NCBI GenBank assembly: GCA_040388625.1
Contig: JAZKBK010000003.1
Span: 434,001 to 498,000 of the forward strand
Direction of reading: 5' to 3'
Origin: Gemmatimonadota bacterium
GTDB lineage: Bacteria; Gemmatimonadota; Gemmatimonadetes; Gemmatimonadales; Gemmatimonadaceae
Length of the DNA: 64,000 nucleotides
Below the pieces are notes generated by a model. That model had not been told where the DNA came from. It did no database searches and was given only the letters and a program-made list of their open reading frames with translations. A program made the position numbers and the translations under genes. Shown here in pieces: positions 18,974-27,581 of the stretch (within the stretch, counting starts at the first letter, position 1; the number at the start of each line of letters is the position of its first letter).

Positions 18974-20029
18974 ATGCCACGCAACTCGCCACAGATGCGC
19001 GCGCTGGTCGAGTCTCTCTTCCAGCCGTCGCATCCGCATAATCCGGACGGCTCCATGGGCGCCGAGCTGGAGCTGATACCGTTTCGCGACCGCTCGCACC
19101 AGAGAGTATTGATAGACGCAAGCGACACGGGTCCCGGCAGCGCGGACATCATTCGCGACGCTGGAAGCACACGCGGTTGGCGAGAGGAAACCGACAGTTA
19201 CGGTGCTCCGAGTTGGGCGACGCCGGATGGCGGCCACGTTTTTTACGAGCCTGGTGGCCAGATCGAGATCAGCTCGCCCGTATTTCCATCAGCCGCGGCG
19301 CTGGGCAGGTTTCTGACTGAAACGGTACACGCGATCCGCGACTCGGCGCGCGCCGCGGACGTGTTATTCCTCAGCGGCGGCGTCGATCCATACAATTCGC
19401 TCGGAACCATCCCGCTCCAACTGCATGCACCACGTTACGAAGCGATGACGCGCTACTTCGACTCGATCGGCGCGTCCGGCGCACGCATGATGCGACAGAC
19501 AGCGTCGCTTCAGGTCAGCGTCGAGCTCGGTGCGCATCCGCTCGAGAGATGGAAACTCCTCAACTCGCTCGCTCCCTACCTGATTGCCGCGTACGCCAAC
19601 TCGCCAGACTACGAAGGAAGTCCTACCGGCTACGCGAGCTACCGCGCGCGATTGTGGCAGACGCTCGACAACACGCGCACGGGCCTGCCATTCGACGCGG
19701 AAGATCCGATAGCGGCCTACACTCGCTTCGCGGAACATGCAGGCCGAATCCTCGACGACGACGCCGCGCATCTCACCACACTATTCCCCGAGATACGTCC
19801 GCGCGGCTACTTCGAGATCCGGTCGATGGATTCGATGGAACCAGATCGATTCGGCGAAGCATTGCACTTCATCTCGCGGCTCGTTCACGATCAGGACCTG
19901 GCGGCGGAAGCGCAGGAAGTTGTCGGAAATCCAGACGCCAGCCTTCTGCCACACGCCGCGGAGTTCGGGCGAGCCGACCCGAGGATCGACGCGCCGCTCA
20001 AGGTGCTCGACATACTCGCCGCGGACTAG
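18974..20029 (+). CDS. egtA: Glutamate-cysteine ligase EgtA (GCS2 type)
   Basis: ATP-dependent gamma-glutamyl-cysteine synthesis, the thiol donor in the mycobacterial-type ergothioneine pathway. The GCS2 fold shows GAELELIPF (start of the substrate/ATP site), YEPGGQIEISSP, MRQTASLQVSVELG and EIRPRGYFEIRSMDSM. It starts four bases after the egtD stop. At 351 residues it is shorter than the actinobacterial EgtA (about 430) and may match the compact GCS2 form. No EgtC-type amidase or EgtE lyase is in the window, so removal of the glutamyl group and the final C-S lysis must be done elsewhere, or the gamma-Glu-Cys could serve another thiol. Confidence 0.88.
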   Translation: MPRNSPQMRALVESLFQPSHPHNPDGSMGAELELIPFRDRSHQRVLIDASDTGPGSADIIRDAGSTRGWREETDSYGAPSWATPDGGHVFYEPGGQIEISSPVFPSAAALGRFLTETVHAIRDSARAADVLFLSGGVDPYNSLGTIPLQLHAPRYEAMTRYFDSIGASGARMMRQTASLQVSVELGAHPLERWKLLNSLAPYLIAAYANSPDYEGSPTGYASYRARLWQTLDNTRTGLPFDAEDPIAAYTRFAEHAGRILDDDAAHLTTLFPEIRPRGYFEIRSMDSMEPDRFGEALHFISRLVHDQDLAAEAQEVVGNPDASLLPHAAEFGRADPRIDAPLKVLDILAAD

Positions 20030-20081
20030 AGCGGGTCCGTCGCTCCGGCACAAGCGGGAATGACGGGATGCGCGTACAGCG

Positions 20082-20633
20082 TCAAGGCCTGGCGATCCTC
20101 CCCTGCCTGCGTCGGTACAGCCACAAGGACACTGCCACAAGCACGAGTACGCACAGCAACGCGAAAGCACCGCCGCGGAGGTAGCGTTCGAGCCGCGGCA
20201 ACTCGTGCCCGAACGAATAGCCAAGCGCCGCGAAGGTCGTAGCCCACAGCAACCCTCCGACAGCGTTGCAGATCTCGAACACGCCGAACGACATTCCGGC
20301 CGCTCCGGCAACGATGCCTACGATCATCCGGAGGATCGCCACGAACCGTGCGATGATGACCGTCCTGACACCATTTCGCTCGAAGAATCCGTGCGCCGTC
20401 GCCAGGCGCTCGGTGGTCATCCCGACCCAGTGACCATGCCGGTGGAGCAATGCCATGCCACCAAAACGACCGATCCAGTAGCCGCCGGTCCCGCCAGCAA
20501 TGGTCCCGATCCATGCTGCCAGCACCACTGTCACGATGCTCAGATCGCCTTCAGCAGCGAGTGCCGCCGCCGTGAGGAGCACGATCTCACCAGGGAGTGG
20601 CAATCCCATCCCTTCGAGCGTGATGAAGCCCAC
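20082..20633 (-). CDS. DedA family membrane protein (VTT domain)
   Basis: Membrane protein of the DedA/VTT family, with EGMGLPLPGEIVLLTAAALAA at its N terminus, WIGTIAGGTGGYWIGRFGG, and RFVAILRMIVGIVAGAAGMS, the segments that form the re-entrant loops. DedA proteins are linked to lipid flipping and membrane homeostasis. The annotated GTG (20633) truncates the first helix: the family's preceding segment (LVRTYGEAAVVGF) is read in the same frame upstream, and the only plausible start giving it is a CTG at 20676-20678 before an in-frame stop. It may therefore be 198 residues, initiated at CTG. Confidence 0.85.
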   Translation of the reverse strand: MGFITLEGMGLPLPGEIVLLTAAALAAEGDLSIVTVVLAAWIGTIAGGTGGYWIGRFGGMALLHRHGHWVGMTTERLATAHGFFERNGVRTVIIARFVAILRMIVGIVAGAAGMSFGVFEICNAVGGLLWATTFAALGYSFGHELPRLERYLRGGAFALLCVLVLVAVSLWLYRRRQGRIARP

Positions 20634-20777
20634 AACGGCAGCTTCGCCGTATGTGCGAACGAGATCAGTAACGGTCAGGAAGTGCTCTCGGCGAACGCAT
20701 GCATGGGCTCAGGCATCATTGCAGAAATCAACGCACGGCGCATGCCTCGCCGCAAGAGACGGATCTGCTACGCGCTC

Positions 20778-21656
20778 TCAGGCCACGAATACGGCCTGCG
20801 CATTCGCGCGCAGCCGTTGTTCCGCGATTTCAGCGTCGTCGCGCCGTACGTGCAGCGACGTCGGGATGTCGGGAATACGCACTAGCCTCTCGGTAAGCCC
20901 GAATGCCGTTTCCGTGGCACCGAGAAACAGATAGCCGCCCGGGGTCAGCGCCGATGAAAGGCGATCCAGCACATCTTTCTTCGTCATCGTGTCGAAGTAA
21001 ATCAGCACGTTCCTGCACAGCACGATGTCGAATTGCCCGAGTGATCTGAACGATTCCAGCAGATTCAACTCCTTGAACGAGACCCGCTTGCGAATGTCGT
21101 CGGAGAGACGGAAACCATCCGCAGTGCTCGTGAAGAACTGCCGGAGATAGCGGTCGGGAAGGCCGCGCTGCACTTCGATCTGTGTGAACAGACCGCGGCG
21201 CGCTCGGTTCAGGGCCTGCGAGGAGAAATCGGTCGCGATCAGATCTATCCGCACCCCAGCCAGCTGCACGCCCATTTCCGCGATCAGCATCGCTATCGAA
21301 TAAGCTTCCTGGCCGGTCGACGCAGCCGAGCTCCAGATGCGCAATGCGCGGCCGCCTCGCCGGCAACGCTCGGCCACTTCCGGCAGAATGGTCGTACGCA
21401 TTATCTCGAACGGCACGGTGTCTCTGAAAAAGAACGTTTCGCCAGTCGCCATCGCGTCGCAGACGGCCTTGATCAGCTCCTGATGCGGACCCGCGCGCAG
21501 GATCACGATCAGCTCGTTTACCGACCCGAAGCCGTACGCTTTCGCTACGGCAGGGAGCCGGCTCTCCAGCAGATATTCCTTGCCGGGCCCAAGAGCCAAC
21601 CCGCTCTTGGTGCGCAACAGGGTGCTGATGTACGAATAATCTTCGGGATTGATCAC
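20778..21656 (-). CDS. cheR: Chemotaxis receptor methyltransferase CheR
   Basis: SAM-dependent methylation of glutamates on chemoreceptors. The N-terminal helical domain (about residues 1-75) precedes the Rossmann domain with RIWSSAASTGQEAYSIAML, IDLIATDFSSQALNRAR, and FDIVLCRNVLIYFD. The GTG at 21656 overlaps the cheB stop as GTGA, gives 292 residues (the family's length), and lies at the start of recognisable CheR homology; the longer frame upstream to 21821 is a shadow of cheB. Its partner receptor is the adjacent GAF-GAF MCP, which lacks the C-terminal NWETF-type CheR tether. Confidence 0.94.
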   Translation of the reverse strand: MINPEDYSYISTLLRTKSGLALGPGKEYLLESRLPAVAKAYGFGSVNELIVILRAGPHQELIKAVCDAMATGETFFFRDTVPFEIMRTTILPEVAERCRRGGRALRIWSSAASTGQEAYSIAMLIAEMGVQLAGVRIDLIATDFSSQALNRARRGLFTQIEVQRGLPDRYLRQFFTSTADGFRLSDDIRKRVSFKELNLLESFRSLGQFDIVLCRNVLIYFDTMTKKDVLDRLSSALTPGGYLFLGATETAFGLTERLVRIPDIPTSLHVRRDDAEIAEQRLRANAQAVFVA

Positions 21657-22726
21657 GACCGGACGGGACAGAGAGAAGCAACGTGCGTTGAGATGGACCT
21701 CAGCGGGAGAATCGAACAGGGAATTCCGGACGCGACAACACTCCCGGGCATCCCCCAGACCACACTCGTCGTCTCGTCCTGAACGATTACCCGACCACCG
21801 GACGCGGCGACCGCCTGACAACCCCGACGACCATCATCGCCCATGCCGGTGAGTACCACCGCGAGCACGCCGTTCGGGAACGCCTGAGCGGCTGTTCGGA
21901 ACATCGGATCGGCCGCGGGGCGGCAATGGTGTTCCGGCGGGTCGCTGGTGATGTGCAGCGCCGGACTGCGCACGAGCCCTCCACCAATCACCGTCAGGTG
22001 ATGGTCCCCGGGGGCGACGTATATGCGTCCCGGCTGGAGCGCTTCACCGTCGTGCGCCTCATCGCACGGGAGACTGCTCTCTCGGGCGAGACGTTGGGCG
22101 AACATGGTGGTGAAGATCGGGGGCATGTGTTGCGTGACGAGCACGGGCAACGGGAAGTCACGTGGAAGACCGGACACCACTATCGCGAGCGCGTTGGGGC
22201 CGCCCGTGCTTGCCGCGAGCGCGAGTACCTGCGGCTCGAAGTCACCGCCGGGAAGCTGAACGTGGCGCGTTCCGTTTATCGATGTCGCGGCAGCAGCCGT
22301 TCCAGATCCTGCAACTGCGCGAATCTTCGCAATCACCTGCGTCGCCGCTGCCTCGACGCCAAAAGTGCCGCCGCCGCGCGTCGAGGGTTTGTACACATAG
22401 TCCACCGCGCCAAGGGCAAGCGCGCGCATGGTGACCTTTGCGCTCTCCTGTGTCAGCGAGCTGGTTACGAGTACACGAACGCGTGGATGTCGCTGCACGA
22501 TCAGCGGAAGCGCGGTTAGGCCGTCCATCACCGGCATCTCGATGTCCAGCAGGACGACGTCTATCTCCTGCAGTCGCAAGGCGTCGAGCGCGTCCCTCCC
22601 GTTCATCGCGGTAGTCGCCACTCGCATGTCGTCCTGCTCATCCACCATCCGGCCAAGCACACCGCGCACGACGGCTGAGTCATCCACGATCAGTACGCGA
22701 ATTGGCTGGATGCCGGAACTTGTCAC
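21653..22726 (-). CDS. cheB: Chemotaxis methylesterase/amidase CheB
   Basis: Response regulator-methylesterase. Receiver domain: acidic pair D15-D16, phospho-acceptor D61 in LLDIEMPVMDG, and KP near residue 113. The catalytic domain has Ser173 in ASTGGPNAL, His200 in VTQHMPP and Asp297 in TGMGDDG, the expected Ser-His-Asp triad. The start is a GTG at 22726. Overlaps cheR by four bases. Since the operon has no cheY and CheA has no receiver, CheB is the only phosphorylation target in the window. Confidence 0.95.
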   Translation of the reverse strand: MTSSGIQPIRVLIVDDSAVVRGVLGRMVDEQDDMRVATTAMNGRDALDALRLQEIDVVLLDIEMPVMDGLTALPLIVQRHPRVRVLVTSSLTQESAKVTMRALALGAVDYVYKPSTRGGGTFGVEAAATQVIAKIRAVAGSGTAAAATSINGTRHVQLPGGDFEPQVLALAASTGGPNALAIVVSGLPRDFPLPVLVTQHMPPIFTTMFAQRLARESSLPCDEAHDGEALQPGRIYVAPGDHHLTVIGGGLVRSPALHITSDPPEHHCRPAADPMFRTAAQAFPNGVLAVVLTGMGDDGRRGCQAVAASGGRVIVQDETTSVVWGMPGSVVASGIPCSILPLRSISTHVASLCPVRS

Positions 22727-22759
22727 GGCGACACCGGAATTTGGGATGTTGTTTCTCGT

Positions 22760-24772
22760 CTAGATGCCAGCGCGCAGCTTGCCGAGGAAGCTGTCCACGG
22801 CGCCGCAGAGGCGAACCGCCTCGGCGTTCAGCGCCGCGGCAGAACCGTTGAGGCCCTCGGCGGTGTGTCCGGATTCACCGGCAGCGACGGTGACACCGGC
22901 GATGTTGAGCGTCACGTCGGCAGTTCCGCGCGCAGCTTCCGTTACGTTCCGGGAAATCTCGCCGGTGGCCGCGTTCTGCTCTTCCACTGCAGCCGCGATC
23001 GTTCCCGAGATCTGGTTGATTGTGCCGATGACGCCGGAGATGTCACCGATGTCGCGAACGGCGCGAGTAGCGTCATCCTGAACGCTAGCGATCTTGCGCT
23101 CTATCTCCTCGGTCGCGCGCGCGGTCTGGCGCGCAAGCTCCTTCACCTCGTTGGCAACGACGGCGAATCCCTTGCCTGCCTCGCCAGCGCGGGCAGCCTC
23201 GATCGTGGCGTTCAACGCAAGCAGATTGGTCTGCTGCGCGATGGACGTGATCACCTTGATGACCTGACCGATCTCCTTGCTGCTCTGGCCCAACTGCACC
23301 ATCGTGCTGCTCGCGCTGGACGCCTGACGTACGGCATGCTGTGCGACGGTGGACGCTTCCTGTACCAGTCCAGCGATCTCGCGAACGCTCGCGGAGAGTT
23401 GCTCTGCCGAGCTTGCAACCGTCTGCACGTTCCGCGTTGCCTGTTCGGACGACGCCGCGACGGCCTGTGCCTGACACGCAGTCTCTTCCGCCGAAGCAGC
23501 CATTCCCTGGGCACTGGCTTCCACGTCCGCGGCCGAGACCGTGACCATCTGAACCACGCTCTTGACGTCGCGCTCGAATTCATTCGCAAGTGCTACCTGC
23601 TCGGCGGCACCGCTCACCATGCGCGACACATCGCGCAACATCGTGAGGCGACGCTCGGACGGACGCAATTCGTCTGACGAGATGAATTCCATGATGCCGA
23701 TCACGCGGCCCTTGACGATGACAGGGAACGCAACCCCACTGCGCACGTTAGCGCGTCGCGCCATCGGCGAGCGAATTGAATCGCCCTGATCCGCCAGATC
23801 AGGAACGAATACGAGGTCATGACTTGCCCATGCGCGGCCGGCCAGCCCCTCGCCCTGCTCGAATGTGCAATCACGAGTGGCACGCCGGAAATCCTCGTCG
23901 ATCGAGCCGGATTCGACACAATAACGCAGCCTGTTTGCGGAACTGTCGATCACCCAGTACGTGCCGTAGGCCCACTTGAACGAGCTTCGGACGAGCTCGA
24001 GCGCAACCTTTGCGATGTCGTCGACCGAGTTGCGTCCCGCATTGGCACGCAGAACGGTGACGAGCACTTCCATGTCTTCTTCCGCTTCGAGGCGAGTCGC
24101 GCGCTCGCGCATGCGTTCGAGCGCCGACGACACCAGCTCGGCGACGCGACGAAGCACGTCGATGCGCTCATCGGAAAGTGCCAGCGGCTCCATGACGAAG
24201 AAGTCGAGCGCTCCAACGACCTCGCCACCTACCGATAATGGAAGCGCGATCGCAGCAGTGCATCCCGCTGCCTGCGCGACTTCGCCGCGGCGGTCCTGCA
24301 GATACTGCAGATCGTCAACGATGAAGACGTCGCGATAACGCCACGCCTTTCCGACGAGACCGTCTGCTTCTGCATACGCCGCACTGACCGTGACTCTGTG
24401 AAACTCGTTGTTCACTGCGCCCGATTCCAGCGCGAAGCGAAGATGCTCCTTCTGATTGTCGGCGTTCCAGTACGATCCGTATGGCCAGCCGAAGCCGGCG
24501 CGAATTGCTTCGAGCGCGCCGCGTGCAGCTTCAGCCGCGCTTCCGGCTCGAGCGGTGGCGCCAGCGACGTGCATGATGACTCGCGCATGGGTCTGCGCTT
24601 CGAGCACTCGCGTCTCCAGCTCGTCCACGACCTGCCGCTCTCGCAGTGCGCCAGCGCGCCGGTCGGTCTTGCGACGCTCGGACTTCGCCAGGTTGTCGCC
24701 GCTTCCGTTCCTGGTTGGCGCTGCGACCTGAACTGGATCGGTGATGTCGTCGAGGTTGATGCGGGTCGTCAT
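22760..24772 (-). CDS. Soluble methyl-accepting chemotaxis protein with two GAF domains
   Basis: Cytoplasmic chemoreceptor (670 aa) with no membrane segment. Residues about 55-220 and 225-395 are two GAF domains which look like an internal duplication, each with the shared pattern of W-x-YG-x-YW then an LR/ESG segment. Residues about 400-670 form the helical signalling bundle with the MCP hairpin tip IAQQTNLLALNATIEAARAG and GKGFAVVANEVKELA. Such GAF receptors sense cytosolic ligands or redox state. It lies between cheW and cheB in the same operon, so its output enters the adjacent CheA. No HAMP domain is seen. Confidence 0.92.
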   Translation of the reverse strand: MTTRINLDDITDPVQVAAPTRNGSGDNLAKSERRKTDRRAGALRERQVVDELETRVLEAQTHARVIMHVAGATARAGSAAEAARGALEAIRAGFGWPYGSYWNADNQKEHLRFALESGAVNNEFHRVTVSAAYAEADGLVGKAWRYRDVFIVDDLQYLQDRRGEVAQAAGCTAAIALPLSVGGEVVGALDFFVMEPLALSDERIDVLRRVAELVSSALERMRERATRLEAEEDMEVLVTVLRANAGRNSVDDIAKVALELVRSSFKWAYGTYWVIDSSANRLRYCVESGSIDEDFRRATRDCTFEQGEGLAGRAWASHDLVFVPDLADQGDSIRSPMARRANVRSGVAFPVIVKGRVIGIMEFISSDELRPSERRLTMLRDVSRMVSGAAEQVALANEFERDVKSVVQMVTVSAADVEASAQGMAASAEETACQAQAVAASSEQATRNVQTVASSAEQLSASVREIAGLVQEASTVAQHAVRQASSASSTMVQLGQSSKEIGQVIKVITSIAQQTNLLALNATIEAARAGEAGKGFAVVANEVKELARQTARATEEIERKIASVQDDATRAVRDIGDISGVIGTINQISGTIAAAVEEQNAATGEISRNVTEAARGTADVTLNIAGVTVAAGESGHTAEGLNGSAAALNAEAVRLCGAVDSFLGKLRAGI

Positions 24773-24787
24773 ACAGCGTATCTCGGT

Positions 24788-25237
24788 TTATGGGCGTGTA
24801 TTTGGTTCAATCAGCAGGCGCGTCACATCGACAACCGCGAGTAACCCCTGGTCCATCCGTACAACGCCGGTACACGCCCTGGCCCAGGCGCCGCCAAGAC
24901 TGGCCGGAGCTGGATCGAGCGTCCCTGGCGAAACAGCAAAGACGTCGCCGACTTCGTCGACAACCAGCGCGAACAGCTCGTCGCCGTCGCGGACCACCAC
25001 ATTCATTGAAGAGTCGGACGCATGGCGCGAAATCTCCAGCCGCTGGTGGACGTCGATCGCGGTCACAATCTGGCCGCGAAGGTTGAGAAAACCGGCGATC
25101 CCGGGGCCGGCCAGCGGAACGCGTGCGATCCGCAGATGACCGATCACTTCCTGAACGTCCATGACGTCGACGCCAAACCACTGGTCGCCGACACGAAAGG
25201 TCACCACTTCGCTGGCAGGGGCGAGTGTCGCGGTCAA
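24788..25237 (-). CDS. cheW: Chemotaxis coupling protein CheW
   Basis: Adaptor of 149 residues linking receptors to CheA, with CheW landmarks VVTFRVGDQWFGVDVMDVQE, ARVPLAGPGIAGFLNLRGQIV and the late segment ELFALVVDEVGDV. The start is a TTG at 25237 which overlaps the cheA stop as TTGA; no ATG lies nearby in frame, so a TTG start is needed. Stop lies 15 bases before the MCP start. Acts in the cytoplasmic array with the neighbouring GAF receptor. Confidence 0.93.
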   Translation of the reverse strand: MTATLAPASEVVTFRVGDQWFGVDVMDVQEVIGHLRIARVPLAGPGIAGFLNLRGQIVTAIDVHQRLEISRHASDSSMNVVVRDGDELFALVVDEVGDVFAVSPGTLDPAPASLGGAWARACTGVVRMDQGLLAVVDVTRLLIEPNTRP

Positions 25238-27369
25238 GAGACAGACCCCCGGCGCGCTCGCTCCATGTAGTATGAGACGTCGAGGACTTCGGTAGCGGCG
25301 CCGGCAATCACTGCCGTCCCGAGCACCCCGGGACGCGTCGAGGCGAGCTCGAGGTTCACTATCTCATCGACTATGTCGCGTATCTCGCTCACGGCGATTC
25401 CGAACGAGGCGCTGCCCTCGTTGAATACGATGACTGAATTGCTGCGTCCCGACGTGAACGTCACCGCCGGACTGGCGGGCACGAGAGGCAGCAGGAATCC
25501 GCGATACTGAACCATCGCCCGTCCGCCGGCGTACTCGATGCTGTCCGACGAGATCTCTTCCAGGCGCGAGACGCTCGACAACGGTACTGCCTGAACGGCG
25601 TCGTCGCCGACGCCAAAGACCAGCAGACTGTCGGCCGGGTTCTTCGCAGGCTCCTGTACCGTCTCCACCACTTCTGCCGCGGCGTTCGTACGTGCTCCGG
25701 CACGCCCTGCAAGCGCGGCTGGATCAACGATCATCACTACCCTGCCGTCACCAAGGATCGTGCAGCCGGCGTAGCAGCCGACGGCGCGAATGAGGCGACC
25801 GACCGGTTTCACCACAATTTCCTGCGTGTCCACGACGTCATCGACGATTATTCCGAAGCGCGCGGTACCAGCCTGACAGATGACAAGAGTGGCGACACCG
25901 CCGCGTTCGTCGGCGGGAAGACCCAGCGCGTCACCCAGCGTAACAACCGGGACGAGATCATCTCGCAGCCGAAACAGCCGGACGTTGTGCAGGACGTCGA
26001 AGCGCGCAAGCTGATCCTCGGACAACCGGATCAACTCGAGGACGCTGGCCTGTGGAAACGCGAACGTCTCGCCCCGCGCACTCACGATGAGCGAGGATAC
26101 TATCGCGAGCGTAAGCGGGAGGCGAACACGAATGGTGCAACCCTGCCCGCCTACGGATTGCAGATCCACCGCGCCGCCGACGCGCTCGATGTTGCTGCGA
26201 ACTACGTCCATGCCGACGCCGCGTCCGCTGATGTGCGTCACTTCAGTGGCGGTCGAGAAACCGGGCTCGAAGATGAATCGCAATACCTGGCAGTCGCTCA
26301 TCGCGTGTGCCTCTTCCTTCGACACCAGACCGCGTTCGATTGCAATACGCCGTACCCTGTCCGCGTTGATCCCCTTTCCGTCGTCGGTGACCTCGACGAT
26401 AACGTGGCCGGCCTCGTGATACGCATTGAGTACGATCTTGCCAATAGCAGGCTTTCCTGACGCGCGCCGGGCGTCCGGCGATTCGATTCCGTGATCCGCG
26501 GAGTTGCGCACCATGTGCGTGAGCGGATCCTGCAGAGCCTGCACCAGCTGGCGATCCAGCTCGGTCGCGGCGCCCTTCATGTCGAGCTCGATCCTCTTCC
26601 CCGTTTCGCGTGCGATGTCGCGCACGATGCGCGGCAGCTTGCTCCACGCTGAACCAACCGGCTGCATGCGCGTCTTCATCACTGCGCCCTGCAGTTCGGC
26701 GGTGATTCTGCTCAGCTGCTGAACCGGCGCTCCGAAGGGTGAGTCTTCGTCCCTGGACGACATCTCGAGGAGCTGATTGCGGCTGAGCACGAGCTCTCCC
26801 GCAAGATTCATCAGCGCGTCCAGCAGCTTGACACTCACCCGGATCGACGACGGTGCGGCGGTGGCCTGGTCGGCCGAAGTGCTCCGCATCGCCGAGAATG
26901 CATCGGGCGACATTGCCAATTCGAGCGTGGCGCTCGCGATTGCCTCGGGACCTATCGCGATTGCGTGACGGGGAGCGTCGGAGCCAAGCCATTGCTCCAG
27001 CAACGCGATCAGCAGGGAGTCGTCTCCGGCGGGCTCGGTCTTATTCGCCGCGAGCTCGGCCAGAATCGTCTTGATTACGTCGACCGCTCTGAGAATGTCG
27101 GAGATGACGTCCGGCTCAGGCTTCAGATCCCCGGTGCGAAGCCTGTCCAGCACTGATTCGGCGGTGTGCGACACCGTCTCGAGGCGCGGAAGCCCGAGAA
27201 ACCCACAGGTTCCCTTGATCGTGTGGATGGCGCGGAAGATCGAGTTCAGGAGCGACGCATTGGACGGATCGCGCTCGAGCTCGACCACGTCCTGATCGAG
27301 CTGAGCGAGGTTCTCCGTACTTTCGGCAAGAAAGTCTTTGAGCAGATCGTCCAAGTACCGCGTCTCCAA
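25234..27369 (-). CDS. cheA: Chemotaxis histidine kinase CheA, with two CheW-like domains and no P2
   Basis: Two-component kinase of the chemotaxis array. The Hpt/P1 domain carries the phospho-acceptor His49 in AIHTIKGTCGF. A linker of about 45 residues (130-175) follows directly to the P3 dimerisation helices (LLDALMNLAGELVLSRNQL), so the CheY/CheB-binding P2 domain is missing. P4 has HMVRNSADHGIE (285-296). P5 CheW-like domain spans about 425-560, and a second CheW-like domain about 580-700. The start is a TTG at 27369, and it is the first gene of the operon, divergent from the HDOD gene. No CheY-type receiver is fused at the C terminus. Confidence 0.93.
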   Translation of the reverse strand: METRYLDDLLKDFLAESTENLAQLDQDVVELERDPSNASLLNSIFRAIHTIKGTCGFLGLPRLETVSHTAESVLDRLRTGDLKPEPDVISDILRAVDVIKTILAELAANKTEPAGDDSLLIALLEQWLGSDAPRHAIAIGPEAIASATLELAMSPDAFSAMRSTSADQATAAPSSIRVSVKLLDALMNLAGELVLSRNQLLEMSSRDEDSPFGAPVQQLSRITAELQGAVMKTRMQPVGSAWSKLPRIVRDIARETGKRIELDMKGAATELDRQLVQALQDPLTHMVRNSADHGIESPDARRASGKPAIGKIVLNAYHEAGHVIVEVTDDGKGINADRVRRIAIERGLVSKEEAHAMSDCQVLRFIFEPGFSTATEVTHISGRGVGMDVVRSNIERVGGAVDLQSVGGQGCTIRVRLPLTLAIVSSLIVSARGETFAFPQASVLELIRLSEDQLARFDVLHNVRLFRLRDDLVPVVTLGDALGLPADERGGVATLVICQAGTARFGIIVDDVVDTQEIVVKPVGRLIRAVGCYAGCTILGDGRVVMIVDPAALAGRAGARTNAAAEVVETVQEPAKNPADSLLVFGVGDDAVQAVPLSSVSRLEEISSDSIEYAGGRAMVQYRGFLLPLVPASPAVTFTSGRSNSVIVFNEGSASFGIAVSEIRDIVDEIVNLELASTRPGVLGTAVIAGAATEVLDVSYYMERARRGSVS

Positions 27370-27581
27370 ACGAGGATCGAGGGGGGCCGCCAGCAGTGGC
27401 TCTCCTCACCCCTTCAATGGTCGGCCTGGGTGGACGAAACTTGACGTTTACGGGGCGGCGGTCGTCTCTCTTGCGGGCCGGAGAGCCGTCCCATGGCGCC
27501 GAGGCGGCTCTACAGCCTGGGCTGGGAGGCGCCGATACTCAAATGGGTGTCCTTTATCCGTGACTTTGCCGTACCGATTCC

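Noticed and set aside
20037..20068. REP-like CGCTCCGGCACAAGCGGGAA element
   Set aside because: Resembles a repeat seen in other genomes, but only one copy is seen here, so no repeat family can be claimed from this window.
27508..27538. Possible FliA-type promoter (GCCGATAC) before the HDOD gene
   Set aside because: The -10 box matches in part but the -35 region has no TAAA-like element at the proper spacing.
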